DNA of 64,000 nt from Amantichitinum ursilacus (GTDB lineage: Bacteria > Pseudomonadota > Gammaproteobacteria > Burkholderiales > Chitinibacteraceae). The notes under the pieces were generated by a model. It did no database searches, was not told the origin of the DNA, and worked only from the letters and a program-made list of their open reading frames with translations. Below are positions 1 to 12,230 of the stretch, piece by piece (within the stretch, counting starts at the first letter, position 1; each line of letters opens with the position of its first letter). The position numbers and the translations under genes were made by a program. Where the stretch lies: positions 248,001 to 312,000 of the forward strand of contig NZ_LAQT01000002.1 of the NCBI RefSeq assembly GCF_001294205.1, in the 5' to 3' direction.

Positions 1-861
1 TATTTGATCAAACGAGACACCAAGGGAGGGCAGACTAGCCTCGGCAAGAAAAATGAAGAGACGCTCGCAATCTACGAAGCTTTCCAGCGTAACAAGGCGG
101 AAGCAAAAGCCTCTGTGAATGACTTGACGCAGGCATTGAATGAGAGGCAACGGATTAATAAAGCGCTCGGTATCGGTCGCGCCCCCCAGATACTGGTCGA
201 TGTGCTGAATCGTATACGCGAAGCGCGTCTGGATGACCACATCCTCATCGTCGGCACCAACGCGATGTATGCCTATGAGGCGCAAGCAGGTGTGCGATTT
301 GATGACTCAACATTGGCGACCACCGATGTGGACTTGCTGTGGGATAGTCGAAAACGGCTAAGCGTCTGGCACGCCGAAGATATTGGCGAGGACGGCTTGC
401 TGGGTATCTTGAAGAAGGCTGACAAGTCGTTCGCCTTGATGGAAGACCAGCGATATACCGCCAGAAACGCCAGCGGCTATATGGTGGATCTAATTAAACG
501 CAAGCGTCAGTGGCTTGAACTTGATGAGGCCGAAGAACAGCAAATAATCAAATCAGATCATGATTTTCGTGCCGCAAAAATTGAAGGGCTGACATGGCTT
601 TTGTCGTCGCCGCGCTTTCGCGAAATGATCATCTCCGAAAAAGGCGAACTCGCATACATGGATACGATAGACCCACGCGCCTTTGCCATCCACAAGCATT
701 GGCTGGCCTCGCGGCCCGGCCGCGATCCGCGCAAAGCGCGGCGCGACAAGATGCAATCGTTGGCAGTTCGTAGTCTTGTTGAACATTGGCTGCCCCACCT
801 GCCGTTTAGCGGCATGCATGCCATACCCGAAAGTTTGCGTGCGGCTTTTGCAGAGGGTTAA
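1..861 (+). CDS. GSU2403-type nucleotidyltransferase-fold protein (5' end cut by window)
   Basis: The frame is open to the left edge, so the true start lies outside the window and the gene is partial; the first visible possible start is TTG at 4. The visible 285 residues match the GSU2403/NTP_transf_8 (PF12281) pattern: an N-terminal helical stretch, then GTNAMYAYE and, about 20 residues later, TTDVDLLWD, which provides the Asp pair expected of a nucleotidyltransferase fold. A helical C-terminal part with many basic residues follows. Substrate and biological role are not known for this family; some members sit in accessory or toxin-antitoxin-like settings, but the upstream neighbour is not visible. 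A hybrid histidine kinase follows after about 107 bp on the same strand, with no sign that the two are linked. Confidence 0.75.
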   Translation, partial: YLIKRDTKGGQTSLGKKNEETLAIYEAFQRNKAEAKASVNDLTQALNERQRINKALGIGRAPQILVDVLNRIREARLDDHILIVGTNAMYAYEAQAGVRFDDSTLATTDVDLLWDSRKRLSVWHAEDIGEDGLLGILKKADKSFALMEDQRYTARNASGYMVDLIKRKRQWLELDEAEEQQIIKSDHDFRAAKIEGLTWLLSSPRFREMIISEKGELAYMDTIDPRAFAIHKHWLASRPGRDPRKARRDKMQSLAVRSLVEHWLPHLPFSGMHAIPESLRAAFAEG

Positions 862-968
862 GCCTTTGGCTGGCTGCCCGCCAGCCCCCACGCCCACCAA
901 TCGATACATGGCAACCCGCTTTAGACTACGCTCTGTTCTAAGTCCCTGTTGCGAGTTCGCCCCCTGAT

Positions 969-5201
<4,233 letters not shown>

Positions 5202-5228
5202 CCCTGGCGCCTGCGCCGGGGCAAGCCG

Positions 5229-5250
5229 CCGAGAATCGTCCGATATCAGG
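5229..5250 (+). promoter_or_regulatory. Shared motif (copy 1) upstream of the fimbrial adhesin gene
   Basis: CCGAGAATCGTCCGATATC recurs as CCGAGAATTGTCCTATGTC at 6421-6441, upstream of the major pilin gene, with most positions conserved. The core AGAATnGTCC resembles the AGAAT-n-n-TCC core of RcsB/LuxR-type boxes. This copy ends 52 bp before the adhesin GTG start, a plausible place for an activator site. The regulator's identity is inference. Confidence 0.4.
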
Positions 5251-5301
5251 AAGTGTCTGAGGCACCGTATGGTCGCTGCTCCCGTCTGCCGGAGTAGCAC
5301 T

Positions 5302-6351
5302 GTGTCGCATTCTCGATTGCGTATGGCCCGCCTTGCAGCCATCAACCTACGCGCGCTGGGCTGCGGCGCAGCGTTGTTGCTGCCTCAACTGGCATGGTGT
5401 GCGGTGCCCACGTGCAGCATTTCCAATATGCAGGACATTGATTTTGGCGTGGTGACAGTGCCCGCCAACACCCCCGTCGGCACTATCATCGGCGAGCGCC
5501 GCGCCAGTTATAGCTATAGCTGCGACAGCAACTCCAACTCTGGCAGCGAACTGACCTGGGCCGGCTTTAGCAACGAGTTTTTTCCAGTGCTGAAAGACCG
5601 CAGCGTGTCCGGCACGTTTCCGCTGGACACGGGTATACCGGGCATCGGGTTTCAACTCATCGCCACCGGCGGCAATATTTTTGATGTGGCCGATCACTGG
5701 GGCGTCGCGCCCGCCACTGCGGATATCGATATTCCGGAAAGCGGGCGCTATAGCCAGCGGCACAACGCGCGCTACCGACTGGTGGTCACCGGCAAGGTGA
5801 AAAGCGGTTCGCTGGTACGCCAGGCATGGAGCCTGTCTTATGCCAATCCCGGCGTACTCAAGGTCTATCACACCCATCGCGGTCCCACTTTGCGGATCAA
5901 TGTGGTGGCCGAGCCGGTGCGGGTGCCCACCTGCAACATTGATAGCGCGGCAGCCAACCAGAGTATTCATATCGGCACCTTTGCCAGCACGGTCTTTCGC
6001 GGCATCCATAGCGTGTCCACGCCCAAACCCTTTTCGATCACGCTGACGCAATGCAACGGCGCCACGGTGTGGGTGACGGCGACGCCGAGCACGGCCGTCA
6101 TCTCCGCCGCGCAAGCCACGTTCGCACCGGCCAGCGGCGGCGGCACCCAGGGTCTGGCGTTCCAGCTGCTCGACAGCGCTGGCCGCTTGCCGTTTACGCT
6201 GGGCAAGCAAACCGCCATGGGTACCGGCGGCAGCAAAACCACGCTCGGCAGCCTGACGTTGGGGTGGCAGGCGCGGGTCTATCAGACCGGAGCGGTGGTG
6301 GCGGGCGGCAAAATGAACAGCAAGCTGGTGATGACGTTTACCTACCAGTAA
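5302..6351 (+). CDS. Two-domain fimbrial tip adhesin-like protein
   Basis: Secreted fimbrial protein of about 349 residues. I prefer the GTG at 5302, with GGAG at 5291-5294, because it gives a normal signal peptide (SHSRLRMARL... ending LAWCA). An ATG at 5269 in the same frame lacks a good RBS. The N-terminal half (about 35-215) is unlike pilins and may be the receptor-binding lectin domain. The C-terminal half begins VPTCNIDS and carries two Cys (TCNID, TQCNG), and the protein ends KLVMTFTYQ, the alternating hydrophobic strand used for chaperone binding and donor-strand exchange. This fits FimH-type adhesins (lectin plus pilin domain). It is unusual in sitting first in the cluster rather than last. 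It could instead be another tip subunit, since receptor binding cannot be read from sequence. Confidence 0.7.
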   Translation: MSHSRLRMARLAAINLRALGCGAALLLPQLAWCAVPTCSISNMQDIDFGVVTVPANTPVGTIIGERRASYSYSCDSNSNSGSELTWAGFSNEFFPVLKDRSVSGTFPLDTGIPGIGFQLIATGGNIFDVADHWGVAPATADIDIPESGRYSQRHNARYRLVVTGKVKSGSLVRQAWSLSYANPGVLKVYHTHRGPTLRINVVAEPVRVPTCNIDSAAANQSIHIGTFASTVFRGIHSVSTPKPFSITLTQCNGATVWVTATPSTAVISAAQATFAPASGGGTQGLAFQLLDSAGRLPFTLGKQTAMGTGGSKTTLGSLTLGWQARVYQTGAVVAGGKMNSKLVMTFTYQ

Positions 6352-6420
6352 CGGTCTATTTTGTGGGCTATTGGCACGACCTATCGTTTTCTCGCGATTT
6401 ATAGCTAAAACCGCGTTTTG

Positions 6421-6441
6421 CCGAGAATTGTCCTATGTCGG
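6421..6441 (+). promoter_or_regulatory. Shared motif (copy 2) upstream of the major pilin gene
   Basis: Second copy of the CCGAGAATnGTCC motif seen at 5229-5250, here 104 bp before the pilin ATG. Two copies in front of the two transcription-unit-like heads of the same fimbrial cluster suggest a common activator and separate promoters for adhesin and pilin. Confidence 0.4.
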
Positions 6442-6544
6442 CACGCTAGTTCCCTGGGAATAATGCAATTCCGATCTCAATCAATCAGCGTTATCTGATC
6501 TGGTCGGCATTTCCTATTGAATTATTCTCTCCAGGATTCTGAAA

Positions 6545-7084
6545 ATGAAAAAATCAACTATCGCCACCCTGTTGGCGCTGGCGGGTATTGCTGCGCCTGC
6601 ATTTGCCGACGGTGGCCGCGTCAATATCGATGGCATGCTGACCAATGAAACCTGCACCGTCACCACCAATAGTGGCGGCCCCGATGCAACGGTCACCATG
6701 AGTACATTGGCTGTTTCCAAATTGGCGGCTAATGCCGAATCCGCCGATATGGGCGGCTTTGATATCAATATCAGCAATTGCGCCAAAGTAAATGTGTATG
6801 CGTCATTTATGGCCGCCAATCCCAATCTGGCGGATCTGGCCACCAATAACCTGCGCCCCACTTTAACTACTACCTCCGCCAAAAACGTGCAAGTGGCGCT
6901 TTATAGCGACGACGGCGGCGTCATTACCAAAATGGCGGTGGGCGATCCCGCTTCGCGCATCACCAAAAAAATCGACAGCAATAAAAAAGCCAATCTGCAT
7001 TTCACCACGCGCTACAAGAGTACCGGCGCGCATACCGAAGGCACGATCGCAACGGGCGCGGTTTATACGCTGGCTTACGACTGA
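6545..7084 (+). CDS. Major fimbrial subunit (type 1-like pilin)
   Basis: Exported pilin of 179 residues. It has a clear signal peptide (MKKSTIATLLALAGIAAPAFA), a paired-Cys pilin fold (ETCTVTT near 33 and SNCAKV near 78), and a C-terminal strand with the penultimate Tyr (VYTLAYD) that typifies FimA/PapA-type subunits. AGGA sits about 8 bases upstream of the ATG. It is followed 64 bp later by the periplasmic chaperone gene. As the subunit closest to the chaperone and usher, with its own long (193 bp) upstream region, it is most likely the main shaft pilin. Polymerisation would occur through the usher by donor-strand exchange. Confidence 0.88.
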   Translation: MKKSTIATLLALAGIAAPAFADGGRVNIDGMLTNETCTVTTNSGGPDATVTMSTLAVSKLAANAESADMGGFDINISNCAKVNVYASFMAANPNLADLATNNLRPTLTTTSAKNVQVALYSDDGGVITKMAVGDPASRITKKIDSNKKANLHFTTRYKSTGAHTEGTIATGAVYTLAYD

Positions 7085-7148
7085 TGTGCTGAGGCGTCGT
7101 TACTGAATATTCCTGCCCGCAAGCCGGGCAGGAAACAGGAGTGCTGCA

Positions 7149-7889
7149 ATGCGGGTTTTATTGAAAGTGGTGCTGTGCGCGGCCGCCATGGCGGCAGGCT
7201 TACCCGCCATGGCCGATGTGGTGATTGCGGGCACGCGCGCGGTGTACAACGCAACGGATCGCGAGATTACGGTGCGACTCACCAACGGCGGGCAACGCCC
7301 CTTGCTGGCGCAGTCGTGGATCGACAATGGCGTGGCTGAGCAAAGACCGGAAGAGATCAGGGTGCCGTTTACGCTGACGCCGCCGGTGGCGCGGCTGGAT
7401 GCGGGCAAAGGGCAGAGTTTGCGCATTGCCTATACCCAGGAACCGTTGCCCACCGATCGCGAATCGGTGTTCTGGCTTAACGTGCTGGAAGTGCCGCCCA
7501 AAAGCAAAGAGGCGGACAGCGAAGGCAATACGTTGCAATTGGCGTTTCGCACGCGCATCAAGTTGTTTTTCCGGCCGCAAGGTCTGGTGGGCGATGCCGC
7601 CAGCGCACCCGCTACGCTGAACTGGAAGATTGTCGCCGAGCCGACCAACCCGCATGCCGTGATGTTGCAAGTGCATAACCCGTCGCCGTTTTATGTGTCT
7701 TTGTCCGGTGCGGAAATCACGGCAAATAGCGTTAGCGCCAGTATTGACAGCGGCATGGTCGAGCCATTTGCCACGCAACGATTTGCTTTGAAAGGGCTAA
7801 AGGCCATTCCGGCTGATCCAGTCACCATTGATTATCACTTTATTAACGATTTCGGCGGCGTAATTGATGGAAAAGCCAGCGCGAAATAA
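7149..7889 (+). CDS. Periplasmic fimbrial chaperone (PapD/FimC family)
   Basis: 246-residue exported chaperone that would fold pilin subunits and deliver them to the usher. It has a signal peptide (MRVLLKVVLCAAAMAAGLPAMA). The first Ig-like domain starts DVVIAGTRAVYNATDREITVRL, the usual G1-strand/Arg region, and contains the motif FWLNVLEVPP followed by a basic, hydrophobic F1-G1 segment (NTLQLAFRTRIKLFFRP) used to cap subunits. A second Ig-like domain follows (about 150-246) and ends YHFINDFGGVIDG. Length and order (pilin-chaperone-usher) are normal for the family. CAGGAG precedes the ATG. Confidence 0.95.
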   Translation: MRVLLKVVLCAAAMAAGLPAMADVVIAGTRAVYNATDREITVRLTNGGQRPLLAQSWIDNGVAEQRPEEIRVPFTLTPPVARLDAGKGQSLRIAYTQEPLPTDRESVFWLNVLEVPPKSKEADSEGNTLQLAFRTRIKLFFRPQGLVGDAASAPATLNWKIVAEPTNPHAVMLQVHNPSPFYVSLSGAEITANSVSASIDSGMVEPFATQRFALKGLKAIPADPVTIDYHFINDFGGVIDGKASAK

Positions 7890-8023
7890 GCGCCGGGATG
7901 GCCCCATTTAATCGCCTTGATTATCGATTCCGAAGTGCGGGGTGAATCCGTGGGCCTGTCATTGGTTTAATCCGCGACCTTAACAAACCTGAGCAAATAA
8001 AGTGGTTAGGGCGGGCAAAAAAA

Positions 8024-10543
8024 ATGTCGATCAAAAACGCACGCCTTGTTTATTGGCTGGCCATTGTTGCGATTGCGCCGTCCGCTGCGCCTGCAAATGA
8101 ATTGGCGCCGGATGATTTGCAAAACAATGTGCCCGCAGAAAGCATTGAATTTGATGATTCATTTGTATCCGGCGCAATGATTGATTTATCGCGTTTTGCC
8201 CGCGGCAATCCAATGCCGGTCGGCACATCCACGGTGGACGTGTTGGTTAACGGAGCAGCCATGGGCAAAGAAGCCATTACGTTCAAGCGTCCGGCGCAGG
8301 GCGGCGAAGCACAACCGTGCTTGCCCGCCGCGCTGTTGCAGCGTCTGGGCGTGGACGCCGAGATGCTGCTGGCCCGCGCCGCGCCGGATGATTGCAGCGT
8401 GTTGCAGCAACTGGCGGGCGCGCAGGCCAGCTTTGACGTTAACGAGCAACGCCTGGCGCTCAGCGTGCCGCAGCTCTATCTGCAACGCGGTGCGCGCGGC
8501 GCCGTCAATCCGGCGCGTTGGGACGCTGGCATCACCGCGGCCACCTTGCAGTACGACCTTAATCTCTATCGCACCAACGGTAGCGAAAGCGCCACCCGCA
8601 GCGCCTTCCTGGGCATGCTCAGTGGGCTGAATGTGGAGGGCTGGCGCTTGCGTTATCGCTCCTCGCTAAACCGTACCGCCAATGCACCCACGCGCTGGCA
8701 GTCGCTGGAAACCTGGGCGCAGCACGATATCACCCCGTGGCGGGCGCAGTTGACCTTGGGCCAGGCCTATACCGATGGCCAGTTGTTTGATTCGTACGGC
8801 TTTCGCGGCGCGCGCATCAACCGCGATGACCGTATGTTGGGCGACGCCGAGACCGGATTTGCGCCCGTGGTGCACGGCGTGGCCACCAGCAATGCGCGCG
8901 TGAGCGTGATGCAGAACGGCAATCTGCTGTACCAGACCACCGTCGCGCCCGGGCCGTTTGCGCTGGAAGACCTGTATGCCACCGGCTATGGCGGCGATCT
9001 GGACGTCACCATCACCGAGGCGGATGGCAGCGAAAAGAAATTCAGCGTGCCCTATGCCGCCGTCGCGCAGTTGTTGCGGCCGGGGCAAAGCCGCTTCAGT
9101 TTTGTGGCCGGCAAATTGCAGGACGGCGCCAGCACCCGCCATCCCGCTCTGGGCCAGGGCACCTGGCAATATGGCCTTAACAACACGGTGACGGCGTATG
9201 GCGGCCTGGGCTTGAGCGATGGCTATGTCGCGCTATTGCTGGGCGGCGCGTTCAACACACGTTGGGGCGCGCTGGCGCTGGATGGCACGCAAAGCCGCAC
9301 CACGCTACCGGGCGAAGTGGCGGAGGGCAGCAGCTGGCGCGCCAGCTATAGCAAGACTTTGCCCGGTACGCATACCGACCTGACGCTGGCGGCGTATCGC
9401 TATAACACGGCCGGCTATTACAGCCTGCGCGATGCCGAAATCGCAATCCAGAATGCGGCCAGCGGCGGCCGTTTTGGCATTGCGCGCATGCGTAATCGCG
9501 CGCAGGTGTCGCTAAGCCAGACCTTGCCCGCGCCGTATGGCTCGTTTTATGTCACCGCCAGCCACCAGAATTACTGGAACCGGCCGGAAGCCGATCTGCA
9601 ATACCAGCTTGGTTATTCCAACGTCTGGGGCGTGCTTAGCTACAGCGCCAGCGTGCAGCGCTATCGGCCCGCCGATGCCGAACGCGCTTCTACGCAAGTG
9701 TTTGCCAATCTGTCGGTGCCGTTTGGTGTGGGCACGGAGCGGCCGTTGTTTAATTCGCTCTCCGCCACCTTTGCGCGCAGCAGCGACGGACATCAGAACC
9801 TGGGCGCCAGCGCTTCGGGCACGCAAGGTGATTTCAGCTACGGCTTGAATGGCTATTCGACAGCGGGCCAACAGGGCCATGACGAACTGGGCGCATATGC
9901 CAGCTATGCCACGCGCTACGGCACGCTGAACAGTTCCGCCAGCCAGGGCAAGACGGCGCAACAGTTATCTCTGGGGGCATCGGGGTCGATGGTGGCGTAT
10001 CGCCACGGGCTGGTGTTCGGGCCGCCGTTGCAGACGGATAGCGCGATTGCCATTGTCGAAGCGGACGGTGCCGCCGGCGCCGCCCTGGTCAATGGCAGCG
10101 GCGCGCGCATCGATCAATCGGGCCGCGCCATCATGACCAATCTGATGCCGTATCGCAGTAACGAAATCGCGCTCGACCCCAACGGCATCAGCGCCGATAT
10201 CGAACTCAAAAGCACCAGCGCCGCCGTGGTGCCACGCGCGGGGGCGGTACTGCTATTGCGCTTCGAGACCGATCTGGGGCGGTCGGTGACGCTCAATATC
10301 GAACGTGACGCTAACGCGCCCGTCATTCCGCTGGGCGCGGAGATTTTTGATGAACACGACAACAACGTCGGCGTGATGGGGCAGGGCGGGCGCGCCTATA
10401 CCCGCGGCATCGCCAATGCAGGCGTCTTGCACATCCGCTGGGGCAGCACGCCGGACCGGCAATGTGCGGTGCGCTATGTTTTGCCCGACACCGCCACGCA
10501 ACGCCCGCTGCCCGTGGCGCTGGAGCATATGCGATGCGATTAG
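8024..10543 (+). CDS. Outer-membrane fimbrial usher (FimD/PapC family)
   Basis: 839-residue usher forming the outer-membrane translocation pore for the fimbria. Features in order: signal peptide (to about residue 25), periplasmic N-terminal chaperone-binding domain (FDDSFVSGAMIDLSRFARGNPMPVG), a long 24-strand beta-barrel region with plug (for example SYGFRGARINRDDRMLGD, a typical usher signature), and two C-terminal domains (AGAVLLLRFETDLGRS, GVMGQGGRAYTRGI). The start is the ATG at 8024, preceded by the purine-rich GGGCGGGCAAAAAAA. The end overlaps the next subunit gene by 10 bp, indicating translational coupling. Confidence 0.95.
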   Translation: MSIKNARLVYWLAIVAIAPSAAPANELAPDDLQNNVPAESIEFDDSFVSGAMIDLSRFARGNPMPVGTSTVDVLVNGAAMGKEAITFKRPAQGGEAQPCLPAALLQRLGVDAEMLLARAAPDDCSVLQQLAGAQASFDVNEQRLALSVPQLYLQRGARGAVNPARWDAGITAATLQYDLNLYRTNGSESATRSAFLGMLSGLNVEGWRLRYRSSLNRTANAPTRWQSLETWAQHDITPWRAQLTLGQAYTDGQLFDSYGFRGARINRDDRMLGDAETGFAPVVHGVATSNARVSVMQNGNLLYQTTVAPGPFALEDLYATGYGGDLDVTITEADGSEKKFSVPYAAVAQLLRPGQSRFSFVAGKLQDGASTRHPALGQGTWQYGLNNTVTAYGGLGLSDGYVALLLGGAFNTRWGALALDGTQSRTTLPGEVAEGSSWRASYSKTLPGTHTDLTLAAYRYNTAGYYSLRDAEIAIQNAASGGRFGIARMRNRAQVSLSQTLPAPYGSFYVTASHQNYWNRPEADLQYQLGYSNVWGVLSYSASVQRYRPADAERASTQVFANLSVPFGVGTERPLFNSLSATFARSSDGHQNLGASASGTQGDFSYGLNGYSTAGQQGHDELGAYASYATRYGTLNSSASQGKTAQQLSLGASGSMVAYRHGLVFGPPLQTDSAIAIVEADGAAGAALVNGSGARIDQSGRAIMTNLMPYRSNEIALDPNGISADIELKSTSAAVVPRAGAVLLLRFETDLGRSVTLNIERDANAPVIPLGAEIFDEHDNNVGVMGQGGRAYTRGIANAGVLHIRWGSTPDRQCAVRYVLPDTATQRPLPVALEHMRCD

Positions 10544-11073
10544 CGCTTTTGCTCTGCGTGGCATGCGGACTGCTGCACGCGGCCAGCGCCCGCGCCGCCG
10601 ATGCCGATAGCAGCAGCCAGCTGCAATTTACCGGGCAGGTTCATCGCGGCACTTGCCAGCTCTCGCCCGACTCGGTCGAGCGCCGGGTGCTGTTACCGCG
10701 CTTGCCGCTGGGCTTGTTCACCGGCGTGGGCGCCCTGGTGGGCGAGACTGCGTTTACGCTGGGCCTGAGCGGCTGCGACGGCATCGTGCAATCGCTGCAT
10801 TTTGAATTCCAGCCGGAAGGCAATGTGTATCTGATGGGCCAGCGGCAGTGGTTTGCCAATGTGGCCACCGATTTGCCGGCCAGCGGTACCGGCGTTGCGC
10901 TGTTTACCGACGCGGGCGTCAATGTGCTGCAGTCCGATGGCAGTTCGGACGTACGCCTGCTGCCCACTGCGGACCAACGTTATGCGTTTCGGGCGCGATA
11001 TGTGCAAACCGCCGCGCGGGTGCGGGCCGGCAGGGTGCAGACGAGGGTGGTGATCCATGTGCGCTATGACTAG
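10534..11073 (+). CDS. Minor fimbrial subunit 1
   Basis: Start chosen at the ATG at 10534, inside the last codons of the usher gene, because GGAG at 10522-10525 is correctly spaced and the product begins with a clean signal peptide (MRLALLLCVACGLLHAASARA). The 179-residue product has the pilin pattern: QFTGQVHRGTCQLS with the first Cys, GLSGCDGIV with the second, and a final strand (RVQTRVVIHVRYD) with penultimate-type Tyr. It is probably an adaptor or tip-fibrillum subunit. It overlaps the next subunit gene by 17 bp. Confidence 0.85.
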   Translation: MRLALLLCVACGLLHAASARAADADSSSQLQFTGQVHRGTCQLSPDSVERRVLLPRLPLGLFTGVGALVGETAFTLGLSGCDGIVQSLHFEFQPEGNVYLMGQRQWFANVATDLPASGTGVALFTDAGVNVLQSDGSSDVRLLPTADQRYAFRARYVQTAARVRAGRVQTRVVIHVRYD

Positions 11074-11617
11074 GGCGTGGCGATGCCGGACGGCATTAAT
11101 CGTGGGCGCGCTCGCCATCCCCGGCGTCGCCGTGGCCGCAACTGACGCCGAGGTCACGCTAAGCGCGCAACTGGTGCGCGCCACCTGCATGATCAGCGGC
11201 GCGGATCAACACCGTTCGATTCCCTTGGGTACGTTTCTGGAAGCCGATTTCGCGGGTGCGCAGCGCGGCCCGCCGCTACGCGATGTGACCATTCTGTTTA
11301 GCCAGTGTGGCGTCGGCGCGCTGGAGACGATGTCCATCAAAACCAGTTATGCCGCCTATCCCGGCGCGCCGCGTTTGATCGCCAACGCAGGCAGCGCCAG
11401 CGGCATCGGACTGAATGTGGTGTATGCCAGCACCGCCACGCCGGTCGAAGCCACGCGCAGCGCCACCCGCTTGATGGACGTGGCGGTGCCGGTCTACGAC
11501 GCCAGCAGCAGCACGGCCACCATCCTGCTGAAAGCCAACCTGCTGCAGGCCACTAACGCGCCAGTCAGCGCGGGCAGCCTGGTGCACAACCTGTTGCTGG
11601 AGTTCAGCTATCCCTAA
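11057..11617 (+). CDS. Minor fimbrial subunit 2
   Basis: 186-residue exported subunit. Signal peptide (MTRAWRCRTALIVGALAIPGVAVA from an internal ATG at 11066; the ATG at 11057 is equally possible), then AEVTLSAQLVRATCMISG with the first Cys, LFSQCGVGAL with the second, and a C-terminal donor-strand-like end (LVHNLLLEFSYP). The gene starts inside the preceding subunit gene, so translation is probably coupled. Its position after the usher suggests a tip or adaptor role. No receptor-binding domain is present; this is a single pilin domain. Confidence 0.85.
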   Translation: MCAMTRAWRCRTALIVGALAIPGVAVAATDAEVTLSAQLVRATCMISGADQHRSIPLGTFLEADFAGAQRGPPLRDVTILFSQCGVGALETMSIKTSYAAYPGAPRLIANAGSASGIGLNVVYASTATPVEATRSATRLMDVAVPVYDASSSTATILLKANLLQATNAPVSAGSLVHNLLLEFSYP

Positions 11618-11656
11618 GCCGCTTCAATCCCGTTTTCAACTTTGCAGAGACTTGCT

Positions 11657-12214
11657 ATGCCCCGTTTGCATCCTTTGATTTTTTCCGCTGGCGCTTGCGC
11701 ATGTGTGCTGCTGGCCCCTGTCGCCGTGGCGGGCACGACCGCCGACGTGAATATCTCGGCCACGATTACCAAAAACACCTGCCAGGTAGACAGCAGCACC
11801 AGCGTCAGCCTGGCGTTTGGCACCGTCGACGCAGGCACTGCGTTTTCGGGCGGCGGCTGGAGCAACGAATCGCGCAGGGGCACCATCGTGCTCAAGGACT
11901 GCGACAGTACGGATGTCAGCACGCTCACCGTCACCACCGCGCAAACATCGGATCCGGGCAGCCCCTCGGCCTGGATCAGAAATACCGGCACGGCGACGGG
12001 CGTGGCGGTGCAGCTCAAGTCCAACAAGGCGGTGTATGTGCAGAGCGCGCAAAGCGGCATGAAACTGAATGACTTTGCCACGCTGAGCTACAACGCCAAT
12101 GCGCGCACCGCCAGTTTTGGCGTCGAGGCCTGGTTACAGCAGACCGTCGTTGGCACTGCGCCCCGGCCCGGCAGCGTTATCGCCAAATCCACATTGACGT
12201 TTACGTATCAATAA
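11657..12214 (+). CDS. Minor fimbrial subunit 3 (last gene of the fimbrial cluster)
   Basis: 185-residue pilin-fold subunit. I take the ATG at 11657 (preceded by GCAGAGA) rather than a TTG 15 bases earlier. Signal peptide ends VAVAGT, followed by ADVNISATITKNTCQVDSS (first Cys), VLKDCDSTDV (second Cys) and the C-terminal strand STLTFTYQ. It is more similar in layout to the major pilin than minor subunits 1 and 2 are, and could be an alternative shaft subunit or terminator. The next gene, an EAL phosphodiesterase, is convergent and ends 17 bp away. Confidence 0.85.
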   Translation: MPRLHPLIFSAGACACVLLAPVAVAGTTADVNISATITKNTCQVDSSTSVSLAFGTVDAGTAFSGGGWSNESRRGTIVLKDCDSTDVSTLTVTTAQTSDPGSPSAWIRNTGTATGVAVQLKSNKAVYVQSAQSGMKLNDFATLSYNANARTASFGVEAWLQQTVVGTAPRPGSVIAKSTLTFTYQ

Positions 12215-12230
12215 ACCGCCCACGCCGCGG

